A stretch of 64,000 nt of DNA from Brugia malayi. Lineage: Eukaryota > Nematoda > Chromadorea > Rhabditida > Onchocercidae. Under the pieces are notes generated by a model. That model did no database searches. It saw only the letters and a program-made list of their open reading frames with translations, and was not told the DNA's origin. Shown here one piece after another: positions 52,125 to 63,877 of this stretch. The position numbers were made by a program, and so were the translations under genes. Numbering within the stretch: position 1 is the first letter of the stretch; every line of letters begins with the position of its first letter. The stretch is taken from contig NW_025062478.1 of assembly GCF_000002995.4 (NCBI RefSeq), positions 5,370,001 through 5,434,000 on the forward strand, read 5' to 3'.

Positions 52125-52582
52125 GGAATGACGTGTGGCTCCACCTGAAGTATGAAGTATTAGACAGCATCTTCCCCTTCCATATAATAATTAGCAGTAA
52201 AGAAAATTGAAAGTAAATAGTAAGACTAACTAGAGAAGCAGAATAAAGGACAAATACAACCAAGTATTTTTAATGCATCAAAATAGAAGTACCATACTTT
52301 CCTAGCTCAAACATCATTTATTCATCAGTGCTTGCTTATTACCACTGCAATTACAGAAAAAAAATTACAGTTCCATTTCACGTGTTATCATCTCGTTCCA
52401 AATTATTTAAAAAAAAGCTGTTAAAACAAATATTGAATTATTTGGAAAAGAGGATCAACAAGTCATTTCAAAAAGAAAAGAAAAAAAAAAAAAAAAACGG
52501 ACGGCTTAAAAGAACGAAGCTAAATTTAACAATCAATGGGACAAAATGGATGAGACGAAGCCAGCATTCTCCCACTCGTCCA

Positions 52583-52615
52583 CTTCTTCTCTCTCTCTCC
52601 CTCTCTCTCTTTCCC
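52583..52615. repeat. CT-rich microsatellite
   Basis: TTCTTCTCTCTCTCTCC-type tract, about 460 bases upstream of the sos ATG (GA-rich on the sos strand). Confidence 0.9.
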
Positions 52616-52790
52616 GATCACTTTTTCTGTTTCTCTCTCTTCCATTCTACATGAACGGATGACAGTTCACGACAGTTACTAAATTGCTCGCGTAAAATAT
52701 TAATTTCAAAACAGATTGGCTCTGCTTAACTTCGACACAAACGACAAACATAAAATACTGGAATGATCAATAGATATAGTGCCGGTTCGA

Positions 52791-52815
52791 GGGGGGGAGG
52801 GGGGGTGGTGGTGGG
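52791..52815 (+). other. G-run, possible G-quadruplex
   Basis: Seven G, one A, seven G, then short GG and GGG runs separated by single T. It fits the pattern of four or more G-tracts with short loops. It lies about 670 bases upstream of the sos ATG, with the G-rich strand being the template for sos. Confidence 0.7.
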
Positions 52816-53770
52816 ATCGTTGAGAATTAAATTAAACCTACCGTCAAGCTTCCTTTACCTGTCCGAATCATTCAACGCTATGAACAGACCTATCGAATGT
52901 TTGACTTCGACACAAAACTACCATTCCCTTCTGCAGCTTCTCAATTATTATTCTCTTAGCTTCACCGTACCACACTTCCTAAGGAGCAGACTAATTCAGA
53001 GACCTAGATTGATCAATATATATATACTAAAATAAAACACTGGAATGATTCACAGTAAAGTTCCTATAGAAAGGCACCACAACTCATATGTCTCAAATGC
53101 ATTTGAAGTTAGACAGTTGATATATTAAGCTTCCAAACAGACTCGGAACCAAAGCTATCCGATGCCAGAGACCGAAATGTCGGAATAACTTCAACCTGAC
53201 CATGTAAGAAATGCATCTCATTTTAACAAATAAGTAACAATAAATTTAATTCCAAACAAATAACACCGAAAACAACCTAATAGAATAGTTCAAATGACAG
53301 GCACACAAAATATTGCACATCTGATTTTAAAAAAATACCAGATTTATAAATAGTGATCAGGTCCTCTTCATAAACTCATAAACGACACGTTACATACGCA
53401 CATACAGTGGAATAGTGGAAACTGAAATTTTTTTTGTTACTGAATTTAATCAACGTGAATTTATGTCTTCCTGCATTGTCAAACTCTATTCGAACTGGAA
53501 TTGAATTGAATTAAGGAAAATTCAGTAACAGAGGAAAATGAACTGTGCAAGTGATATACTTTTCGACAATAACATGAATAACATGAAGTGTAATACCGAA
53601 CAAGATCTGGAATGCAAATCACTGAGATCCTCAAAAAACACAGTTATAAATACTAAAAATGTACACATAGAAACAAATAATAGAGTATAACCATCAACTG
53701 GAAGGCCGATTATTCTATGAAACTTGCTCTATTTCAATTCTTAAATCTAACTCTATAAACTAACGACAAC

Positions 53771-53806
53771 CATTACTGTTGGTTGTTTTAGCAACCAACA
53801 GTAATG
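53771..53806. repeat. perfect 15-bp inverted repeat, 6-base loop
   Basis: Arms 53771-53785 and 53792-53806 are exact reverse complements; loop TTTTAG. It lies about 125 bases beyond the TFB2M stop, possibly in its 3' UTR. Confidence 0.92.
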
Positions 53807-53928
53807 TTTTATCTATCTAGTTAATGTTTGATTTCTGTTAACCTTTCTGTATATATTTATCAAATCTTAATCAGTTATAGCATTGTTTATTTCATCTGTC
53901 ACTTTGTGCAATATAAACAACAGCTTTA

Positions 53929-56900
53929 TTAATCGGCAAATTTAGCATTTTCAATTGCAGGCCTGAAGTGAGCGTAAAAATTCCTTAGCTCACCAATATG
54001 CGCAAAATCATCGTTCAACTCTATATGCAACAAAGAAAATATTTTATCGAAATCTTCCAGTTTCAAATCAGCAACTTTAGCATCGGATTCAACCAGAGAG
54101 CTTAGATCTATGTTTGCTTTTGGAAGCCATTCCCTGGAAGGTCCTACGTGTTATGATATTTAAACACGGAGCTTAAAAAATGAAACTCAACTGAATAGTT
54201 TCTAACTGCTGAGGTCTGCAGAATTACTGAACCAATAGTGGGAAAATCTGACAATCGATAAAGAGAAAATCGAGTTCATATCTCATACAGTTCCAGAAAA
54301 AAATTTATGACCCAAATGATGTCAATCGGCAGTAAATATTGTATCATACCTGAGTTTTTGGGCGACTTTTGTTTTAGCAGTCATCTTGCCTGTAAAAGTA
54401 ATCCAAAATGCGTACTTCATTAGAATTTCCTCATTCGAACTGACCAATAAATTCAGATTACCAATATCAATTTCGTTTTTCGGTTCTATTGTCACACCAT
54501 ATAGATTTTCGTTCCTAATACCAATCTGAAACATTACATAACAAATAAAGACCATTTAATAGGAACTAACAAACATTAAAACATGTTAAATTTAACAGAT
54601 TGTCAAAACTAAAATCAATGAAATGTGACTTTTTATTGATAATTTTATTATCCCAAACACTACATTATCGGTATGAATATGGAAATGATAGCAAAAAATG
54701 AAAAGAAGAAATTACCGAATTAAATTTTTTCTCATAAGAGAAAGAACTAGATAGCGGAAATGGGGGGCTAAAAGTGTTATATGGAAATCCTGAGTAACCA
54801 GATAATGGTTTAACAGCAAATAATTTGTTGAGTAGCCAGGATTTGTGTTTGATTCCATTCGATACGAACTGCATATTGGGATCCACAGCACACGTTGCCA
54901 GCACAAAATTGCTCAAAAAAAAGCTCCTATTTGTTTGCAAAATAGAAGCAAAATTTATTATTTTTTTTTAATGACAAAAATGTGAAATTACTGAGCACGA
55001 GAAATACTGTCACTATTCTCTTCGACTAGAGAAAGCAAGTTTTAAAAAAAAACAACTGTAAATTTTCCTTTGCAAGAAAAAATTAATTGAAGGAGAATCC
55101 ACAAAGGTAGGGAAGTTTGACAACAATTTTATGAGTGCCTTTATATTTAAAATATGGGACAATAGATGTTTCTTCGCCAACCACAACACTGATAATCAAC
55201 CATTAGCATGCACAGAACAATGCTAGTCATAAACTACTCAGTAAGCGCAGCGAATAATTACTGACTGTTGTTATGCCAAAAAAAAAAAAAAAAAAAAAGA
55301 GGTACAGCGAAATAAAGAAAAACATTACACGTAAAACTGACAGTTAAGAAATGTGATAAGCTGTACAGAAAGTTTTTCGTGTAGAAACTAAATCGTATTT
55401 CAAAAAAGAGTTCTAATAATTTGGGACTCATTTTTTACTATTATCTGATCATTATCCATCACATTTACACACTTTGTCAAAATTTTCTGATATTTCAAAA
55501 AATAACTACTTCAATGCTAATAACTTACCTAGCTGAAAGAAATGTGATAAGCTGTATAGCACCATACTGAAACATTGTATCCTTCTTCACAGCGCATAAA
55601 TGCATGATTAAATTAAATATCATTGAAGTAAGCATATTAGACTGCTGACTAACTGTTGGTAAACAACCGATTATTATCGGTGCAAATCTTTGTTTATTAC
55701 CGGATTCGTCATCTGAAATGGTAGCAAAAATAAGCAGATTAATACAGTTTTATTGCTTATTCGTTTATGCAAAAAAGAAATATAAACGAAACTTTTTTTC
55801 TTTGAACTCTTCAATATCAGTGAAATAAAATTCTCAAGTCCTCTCTATACCAATTTCTAACAGATATGTTTAAAAAAAGAGTGAGAGTTACAAAAAAAGG
55901 CCAATTTACCTAAAAAAAAAACCATTTTTAAAAAACATGACACCAATATTTCATCAGATTTTTAAATTTAGATTTTCGAGAATAATTAAGATATGAGGAA
56001 ATATTAGCTACCAACAATTATCTCTTATGATTCTATGAATAAATGCGTACAATAATTTTAATATGACAGCTTTTCACGCATTAACAGTCTGATCAAGGTG
56101 AATAATTCCATAAGACTGATAAATAACTCCATCTCACAGCACCATCCATGAAAAGACGTCCTGTGCGAAAGTGAGAAAAAAAATTGGTCTCACACAAGCT
56201 GCCATCAACTTATTTAGACAAATTCAAGGAGTACCACAATTTTATTACTGTTTCTATCATTTATTATGAAATGAAACAGAAAACCAATCAACTATGTTAC
56301 TGCTTTACATTCGCTTCAGAAATTCTTAAAATTTTTAGAAAATGAACAAACTAATTTCTACATGTTTCCCTAAAACCAGCAGTGCATATATATTTCTCTT
56401 TTTTGGCCCCTACTACTGCTCATTACAATATTCCACCAATTAACTAATATTTTAATGAAAAAAAAAAGTTGTCTGGTGTTTCAACTTACCACTTTTTCAG
56501 TTTTCATGAAATTTCCAAATAAATGCCTGTTAATCATTTTGTCACATCCTTTTTTTTTCGGTATGAAATGCTCTTAAGCTGAAATCGCAATAGAACCCAC
56601 TAAAAATTCAAGAAATGAGGCATACCAATTTGTGCGGCACTTTCTTTTAGTAACTTAAACGGATTAATAGCACTCTTCATGAGCTGTTGGTTGGCGAAGA
56701 GTAGTTTAGCTGGGAATATTATCTGTTTCTTCCGTGTACAAAGTGGAAATAATGATTCCATGTTAGCTCTATATGCTCCAACTATCAATCCTTTCTTTTT
56801 TCGAATCTTCTCTGTATATTCCTTAAAAAAGTCTCTTTTCATCTCTTTTCAATAAAAAATCGCACAAATGTTCTTTAAATTTATGAAGTTAAGCAATTCA

Positions 56901-59900
56901 AGCAATACATAGAACTATTTAGCTTCAAAAAAAAAGACTATTTCAACTATAAGTATTTTTACATCCAAAACTAATATTCAATAATTTATGCCCATTATTT
57001 AAAAGTGAAAAATCTTTGACCCACTTTCTCTTCCTTAACATCACTGTTAACAGTTTATAAATGACTTAAATGCAAAATGCACAGATCATCGCATTTAATT
57101 GTCGCTTTATCCCTATCTATATTCGTTTATTCAGAATATTAAACCTAATTGTAAAGCGTTGATTTATGAGTTTTCCTCCACCACAGAAATTAAAAGCCTT
57201 ATGTTCAAATTAATAATATTTTCTAGCAAAACGAGTACAAGGAACCTATGAAAAAACAGAAATAATGTAAAAAATTTTAGCCAGTGCAAATCTGCACCAA
57301 TGCTAAGGATATCTAGCTGCTTAATTAATTGCGAAAATAGCTACAGCTCTTGATAATGACGAAAGTAAAAACTGATTCCTTTAATCGTTCCCAGGAAAAG
57401 CTCCAAGTTATCAAAGATGCTAACAAAAAAAAAAAAGAAAAACATCAAGACAGTGTTTTAACGTTTCGAAGTAATTATCAGAAAAAGTCGTTTATTTATT
57501 TTATTTTAAACTTATTTTGATGTTCATAGTTTAACTTAATTTTGTGACTTCAAGACCAAGAAAAAATATCACAGAACAAAATTTGAAGGAAAGCAAATTC
57601 TTTAAGTAGAATTCAAGATCTAGTGATGCCTGAAAACTGAGTATGATTCAATTGAGCTTAACAGTGCACTTTTTGTAATCAGCCAAAGAAAGCCGAGATA
57701 AAAAGAGAAATCTTTGATAAACATGTTTAATCATTTCCATAAACTAATCTATCATTTTATATTCAGCTTGTTAGAAAAATTTTTTTCCCTTTCCCTCACA
57801 TATTATTCATTAATTTCTCACTTGTAAACAAGTATTTTGAAGAATTCCCTTCCAAACAATTAAACTTCACCTAACTACGAGCGCTAACTGCCACTGTCGA
57901 CTAATTTTATACATTCAATTCATTATATTTGTTTAGTTCGCCAAATTGCTACACATTTACCTAATATAATTTCATTAATCCATTATGGTTCAGCACATTC
58001 AATCAGATCTGCTTTCAGAACTTTATAGATTAAAAAGAGATATTAAGGACTTGTCGTTATAATCACTATTAATATTACTGCTGCTCATAAAGCTCGACAT
58101 GCCAGTTTATGCAAAATACAACCAAACCCTCTTTTCACGAGCATACACATGTACATTTTATAAACTATATTGTAATATAAATGAAGGTTTAATGCAAAAA
58201 GGTTTTAACCTTAGATTATCCGGAAAAATAAGGACACTATGAGGGATTACTTTGATTGCTAACTATATGTGTTTAAAATTCAAAAAAGTGAATTTAAATT
58301 CACTTCCAATTTCAATCACTAGCGACTTTAGAAAACAAAGAACTCATCGCATATTTGGTAATGACAATAATGAAGCTCAATCCAAATACCTGCGCAATTA
58401 TTTAGAATAGGTAGCTCCCAATACCTTGAATTCTAACAAAACGTGCAATAATTACGCACATGTATATCAGTTTGCGAAAACATCCTTTAATATTCTTTTA
58501 TCATTAATAATTAAGTCTTTTTTGCAAAGAAAATCAAACACTAAAATATGTCTATACACTTATCATATGTTTATACTATTATTGCCGTTAATTGACATTT
58601 TAAAGGGAAACTGGATTATATATTAATTCTCCATACAAAACTACATAGAAAGTTAACTTTTTGTTTGGGTGAAAAATCAAGTTATCTGGTTCGAAGATGA
58701 AACTGCTCGTTGAGGATGAAAAGTGATGGATAACTGATACCTAACATACTTACCGCATTTCATCGAAAAAATGTAGCAGAAAATCAATCACACTTTTGTG
58801 CTCATTCTATCTCATCTCAATTCAGTAATCACAACAGTAATGATTGATTTAAATTTATGTAAAGGAAGCACATTTCCAGAACTCTGTTTCAATCCTTTTT
58901 TCGGGACAACGTAATGCCCTCTCGACCAACTAAATAAACTGCTCATAAATCTCATTACTAGAAGATTACAATTACCAGTATGTCTTCAACCAGCCGTAAA
59001 TAGAACACATCATTCACGATTCCTGACAAAATTTTTTTTATATCCAGAGTGGAAACATTCATCATTAAAAAATATCCTTCATTTTACTGCCTATATAGCT
59101 CTTCAATGTAAGTTCACTATCTTGAAAAAACCTCCATTAATATTAAAACAAAAAAATTGTTTCCACTCTTGAATATAAAAAATTTATGAGTATTAAGAAA
59201 ATCTACATTTTTTATAACTTAAAAATCAAGTTCTCAGAGGTAAAAAACGTCCCTTATTAAACGTTACAATTACAACACTTAGCTTAATCATTTTTGGCAA
59301 TAAATTTCATGCTGCATCCATATCATAGACAAGGGACACAGAAATCAAACCATTTACGTAGGATATAGTTCAATAAATAAATTGGGAATAAAGAATCATT
59401 CAAGATTCTAGAAGAAATGTAGAAATGAAACATTAGTGTTAATTCCTTACAGTAAACTCAGAATTATCACCTAAAATTTTCAGTGCTTCTTATTTCTATG
59501 CTGATACCAAGATCTTTTGCATCACTCTTCATGCTAGTAATTTTGGTAACATGCGTTTTATTCTTGTCTAAGTATCGCACGAAATTTGCTGTGCCAAATT
59601 TGGCGTATATTCATGAGTTTTTAAAAAAATCAACAAAAGAAGAGCTTTCTTCATCACTTTCTTCTATTGCAAAGAATATGTTATTTGCAAGAAAATCACG
59701 AGGTCAGGAAAACTATTACTGCTGAATATCGGAGCGAAACTGACAGCATCTATTTTAAGAAACAACAGATGAAAAAACTTCGAAATAGCAACATAAAATG
59801 TCATCTTATCTTGCTGTAAAATGTAAGTGTAAATTCGGCACAGTAAACTTACTAAATCAAAAGTATCATCTAGAAAATATTTAAATGTTAAATATTTAAA

Positions 59901-61881
59901 TTAATATAATTAAAACATAGCTTTTTGTAGTAACACTTTTTTCTAGACTTACAGTTAGTAGGCGCCAAATGATGCGATAATTGGAAATCAATTTAAAGAT
60001 GAATGTCAAATATAAAAACCGTTAAATTCAAGAAAACAAGGATGAAATAATAAGTAGAAGCGTTGTAACTTGTATTTTAAGTTGTAGGAAATTATTCCCT
60101 TTCTGATAATAATGAACAAGACAGTGAGTATTGGCCACCAATAAAACTGCATAACATACTATATATGAATCCTTGTTAGCAATCAAATAAGTGGTAATAA
60201 GTACGGATGTGAATGTTAAGTGTAAGTAGTAAATAATTACCAAACAGAATTTCAGGAATCAAATCCAGGAAAATTAAATCTCAGTAAAAAAGAAATAAAA
60301 AGCTGCTACAGTGAATAGTTCAGTTTATCCCTCACTCATCACCAATATATATAATGTTACAATCCGTTCAAACCAAAAAAATAAACTGCCAACTCTAAAA
60401 TTAACTCAAAAAATAAGTTGAAAAGTATTTTTATTCATTATCATGATCGAAAGAAGTCCCTCTCAAAACAGTTTTATCTTTAATGAAATTAAACACAAAA
60501 TAGGGAAAACACGTGTGAAATGAATCAGCATTATTTCATTAGAACTTAATAGTTTTCAAAACCAAAAAAGAAAACGAACCTTCGCTTTTTGAGCTTCATA
60601 TTGAGATGTCTCAATAATGGAAAGACTAGAAACACCGGCATTTAGCAATCGTTCAGCAAAACGTCTTGAATGCAAATCAAACACAGCAATATTCATACCA
60701 CTGAGCGTACTTCCATCCGGAGATTTCGAAAGTAGAGCATTCATCAGATATGCTAACAAAATAAATTTGATGAAAAAAATGACAAAGCATGCGTACAGAA
60801 GCTCTTTTCTTAAAATCTTCAGCATATTGAAACATAAGTTTATTTGTTCACAAAATTTACTGATCGCACAAATTCTTAATTAATTAGTACTAGAATTAGA
60901 ACTCACTAACAGTTTATATTTTGGTATGTACTTCTTGCTATATATATATATATATATATTTTTTCTTTTTTTTTTGGAAATAACTCTTTATCAATTCGAT
61001 AATTATCTTTTTTGTTTTTGTTTCTGCGACTTTGAAGTTATAGAATCCTTTCAGTTCCTGATGTGACAAAATAAGACTAGAAATTTTTGCTTATTTGTAT
61101 TTCTACATTTGTCATGTAAAACTCCATAAGCCTACTTTCCATTTTTTCGTCACCGATGCCAATGCCTGTATTTCTCGCCATTTTAACTTCGTTTTCCCGT
61201 AGATAGAATTCTTTTCGTGAAACGAGTTGTGCCAAATTCCGCTTTTCAGAATGTTCCGGATTTTCCTTCAGAATCCGAAGTTTATCATCTTCAGGATATT
61301 CCGGAAAACTTTTCATAACCAGTGATTTTCCATTTTGCAGATCATGAGAATTTCTTTTGAACGAAGGCTGGAAATACTAAAAAAAATAATTTGCATTCAG
61401 AAACAACTATTAAGAATCGCTAAATTAATGTAACAATGTGAATTAAAAAAGAAATTCCTAAACTTGGAGATCATAATGCGTTTTAACTTTGATAATTTCG
61501 TAAAATTTCGTAAAATTACGTAAAATTTGATAATTATGAGATGAAACGTATGTAAATACCGCAGTAAACAAAGGAGATTAGTACAACTGGATGAATCCGA
61601 ATAACTATGTTATCACATCAAGCCTATAGGGAACTCCAAAAATTGTGTTATTGCACCAAAGGAGAAATTCGAGTAGTGACATTACTCAATCATTATTTGA
61701 AACATGATAACGAGATGAATAGCCAAACCTTTGTTTTTAGACAAGCATCAATCGAATGACACTGATCAGATGGTACTGAATTCGACTGCAAGTGCAGACC
61801 TGAATGTGATGCAACTCCTGGAACGAGTGTAGAAGTGCATGCGAATGCACTGCAACATTTCTGAATTGCACTTGAAAACAT
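53929..61881 (-). CDS. mitochondrial transcription factor B, TFB2M-like
   Basis: Eight exons (61881-61729, 61367-61136, 60752-60580, 56821-56626, 55712-55529, 54926-54716, 54525-54350, 54133-53929) give 509 residues. TFB2M, derived from rRNA adenine dimethyltransferases, helps mitochondrial RNA polymerase open promoters. The N-terminus (MFSSAIQKCCSAFACTS) looks like a mitochondrial presequence. The fold appears as RRFAERLLNAGVSSLSIIE (SAM-site region, glycine motif degenerate), IIIGCLPTVS where methylating relatives have NLPY/F, FQYGAIQLITFLSAR, and a C-terminal VADLKLEDFDKIFSLL resembling human TFB2M VVNMHPQDFKTLFETI. Loss of the NLPY-type motif favours TFB2M over TFB1M. The donor at 61135 (GTAGGC) is modest, but joining there keeps phase. 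Length exceeds human (396). An AATAAA overlaps the stop codon. Family call is by motif pattern only. Confidence 0.66.
58286..58305. repeat. 20-base perfect palindrome
   Basis: AAGTGAATTTAAATTCACTT reads the same on both strands. It lies in the large TFB2M-like intron. Confidence 0.95.
59498..59725 (+). CDS. candidate small secreted or membrane-anchored peptide gene, nested antisense
   Basis: A single open frame of 75 residues lies on the opposite strand inside the large TFB2M-like intron. I do not recognise it. It starts MLIPRSFASLF and has a strong hydrophobic segment (about residues 8-23, ending VLFLSKY) that fits a signal peptide or signal anchor. A polar helical stretch follows with basic pairs (KK, RK) and it ends RGQENYYC. 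The acceptor TTTTCAG ends at 59483, 14 bases above the ATG, the spacing seen at other trans-spliced starts in this window. No codon-level or homology support is available; a chance frame remains possible. Dibasic sites would allow processing like a peptide precursor, but that is speculation. Confidence 0.4.
   Translation: MLIPRSFASLFMLVILVTCVLFLSKYRTKFAVPNLAYIHEFLKKSTKEELSSSLSSIAKNMLFARKSRGQENYYC
60940..60959. repeat. short TA microsatellite
   Basis: About ten TA units in the intron between the second and third TFB2M-like exons. Confidence 0.9.
61497..61528. repeat. three-copy CGTAAAATT repeat
   Basis: Three head-to-tail copies of a unit close to TTCGTAAAA in the first TFB2M-like intron. 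Confidence 0.8.
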
Positions 61882-63217
61882 CTTTAAGCTATCCTTCCAG
61901 ATAATTTTTGTCTGCAAAACTCTGAAATTATATTAAGTAAATGTTTAAATACGCTACACATGTAATACCCCACATATTTACACGTGTCTAAAAGCAAGTA
62001 TTCCCATTCCAGAAATATACCGTAATCCAATTATAGCGTTGGGACGCGGTTAGTCGCAGTATCCGCGGCGGTATGTTTTTGCTGAATTTTTGATCTCAAA
62101 GATTTGATCCACCCATTTGTCACATCAAATCTGCTTCAGAGATATCTCAATTTTCCCACAAAAGAATGTAATTGTATCAACGATTTCAGTTAGTTTAAGT
62201 GCGAAACAAGTAATTCCGATGTAGTAAAGAGTTTTTGTCAGTAAAATTGAAATATTGCATTGAGTAGCTGAAAAATGTCACATAAAAATTGCAATGAGAT
62301 TGGAAAACTCGCTGACAACGTAAAATATGGGCGTATTATTTAGAAAGTTTGTAGCCACTTGCGAATTACCGTTTAAATAGTATTCCATTGCTGCTTTTTA
62401 CCAACAATTGAAAAAAAAAAAATGACTCGAAATTTTGAAGTGATTACATTAAATTGCCTTCGGGTGATATTTTAAAATAGCATTGAGAATGGCATTGAGT
62501 ATTACTCATCTCATATTTACTTTTATTTAAATTCTAATTTCATTCGCTTTGTTATTCATGCAAGATTTGTCTCCAAATAATGTGTGAAGAAAGACTGCAA
62601 AATTGTCGTCATTAAATATATCTGAAAGTCTTATAATTTAGTTCTATTTGCTTTCCACTTTTTTCTCAAATAAAACGAAAAACGAAATCCGGTTTTTATT
62701 CCAAACATGTGGTAAACTAACGATGATTAGGATGATTCGAATACAGAAAAAAAATTAACTTATTCATTGAATGTTTTTGTGATCTATCATTGTCATCCTC
62801 ATCTTTTTAGTATTATTACCATTATCGTAGTACAACTATTATCATTGACGTCATCAAAAAGTACTGATATTATCACTGAAAGAATTTTTGAATTTAGAAT
62901 TGCCGTAGGCGTATTTCTTTACTGATTCAACAATTGAAAGCATTAAAAGAAGCAAAAGAAAAGGGAAAGGAAGAAGTTATGAGACGATCAGTAGTACTTC
63001 TTAAAGACCTTCTGCGCCATTCTACTCATATTCGTAACTTGCAATTCTTGCAGTCAACTCCACTCTCTAGCTGAGCACTAGAAATGGCTCCAACATCATA
63101 ATTACTTGTTGTGCTCATAATCGTTGCAATTCTTTTTTTTACATCTATCAATTATAATGCTTCAAATATATTTAACAGTGAAGTACATCTGTATCTCAAA
63201 TTCGTTTGCTAATGCTT

Positions 63218-63355
63218 TATTATTATTATTATTATTATTGTTATTAATAATAATTGTTATTATTATTATTACCATCATTATCGTTATTATTGTTATCAAT
63301 TATTACTATTATTATTAATTATTATTATTGTTATTAATATTATTGCTGTCATTAT
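63218..63355. repeat. imperfect ATT trinucleotide microsatellite
   Basis: Long run of ATT/GTT/ATC variants; open frames over it are repeat translation. Confidence 0.93.
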
Positions 63356-63393
63356 TTATTACTCTTACTATTTTATTTAGAAACAATGATCAC

Positions 63394-63421
63394 GGTATGA
63401 CAAAAAATTATTTGTCATACC
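63394..63421. repeat. 11-bp inverted repeat with 6-base loop
   Basis: Arms GGTATGACAAA and TTTGTCATACC are exact reverse complements. Confidence 0.85.
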
Positions 63422-63877
63422 TTACATTTTTACTGAATTTTCCTTTACACCACAAAAGACAACCCGTGACCTAACTAAGGTCTCGATCTACTTTAGATCA
63501 GAAATCTATTTTGTTAAAAAATTTCCATTTTCTAAAATATTTTCTCTTTAAACCAGGAAAACATTAAACCTGCTTAAGTTAGAAATCCAAATGGGAATTT
63601 CTTAAATCGTCAGAAGCTTAACCTACGTTATTTCAAATAGCTTTCAAAATAGTACAATCATTTATTGCTACATCAAATAAAACCATTGTAACCGACACTG
63701 ACATCAGAGATGATCATATGCAATAAATTGTAATGTCTTTATTAATCTTTAAGAGACCAAAAAAGAGAGCACTGAATTGATAAGGTTAAGATGAAAATTT
63801 TCTTGAAACAAGCAGCCTTCTCATAAGCTTCACTAGTTAACCTAATTTTAATTTCAATTTCAATTCGGTTTTAGATC

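Larger units (their letters stand above)
52145..53928. other. region between sos start and TFB2M stop
   Basis: About 1.8 kb upstream of sos (minus strand). It holds a CT tract (52583-52615), a G-rich run (52791-52815) and a perfect hairpin (53771-53806), so the sos promoter probably lies here. A plus-strand open frame at 52763-53035 has no recognised domain and overlaps the G-run. Confidence 0.55.
56822..60579 (-). other. 3.8 kb intron of the TFB2M-like gene
   Basis: It contains a 20-base perfect palindrome (58286-58305) and a candidate plus-strand gene (59498-59725). The rest is AT-rich with no supported exon. Confidence 0.65.
61930..63877. other. divergent intergenic region
   Basis: It lies between the TFB2M-like start (minus) and the partial secreted-protein gene (plus), so it should hold both promoters. 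A GC-richer patch around 62040-62085 (containing GACGCGG and CCGCGGCGG) stands out, close to the TFB2M-like 5' end. It also contains an ATT microsatellite and a short hairpin. No coding exon is supported. Confidence 0.5.

Noticed and set aside
60556..60825. Longer frame starting MLKILRKELL as the TFB2M start.
   Set aside because: The added residues coincide with a T-rich acceptor tract (TTTTGTTAG) and the upstream exon joins in phase, so this is read-through into intron.
61077..61316. Frame running to a TAG at 61077 that would make a separate small gene upstream of TFB2M.
   Set aside because: A donor at 61135 joins it in phase to the exon at 60752, giving one continuous TFB-like protein with a mitochondrial leader.
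63124..63318. Leu/Ile/Tyr-rich frame over the ATT microsatellite.
   Set aside because: It is a translation of the repeat.
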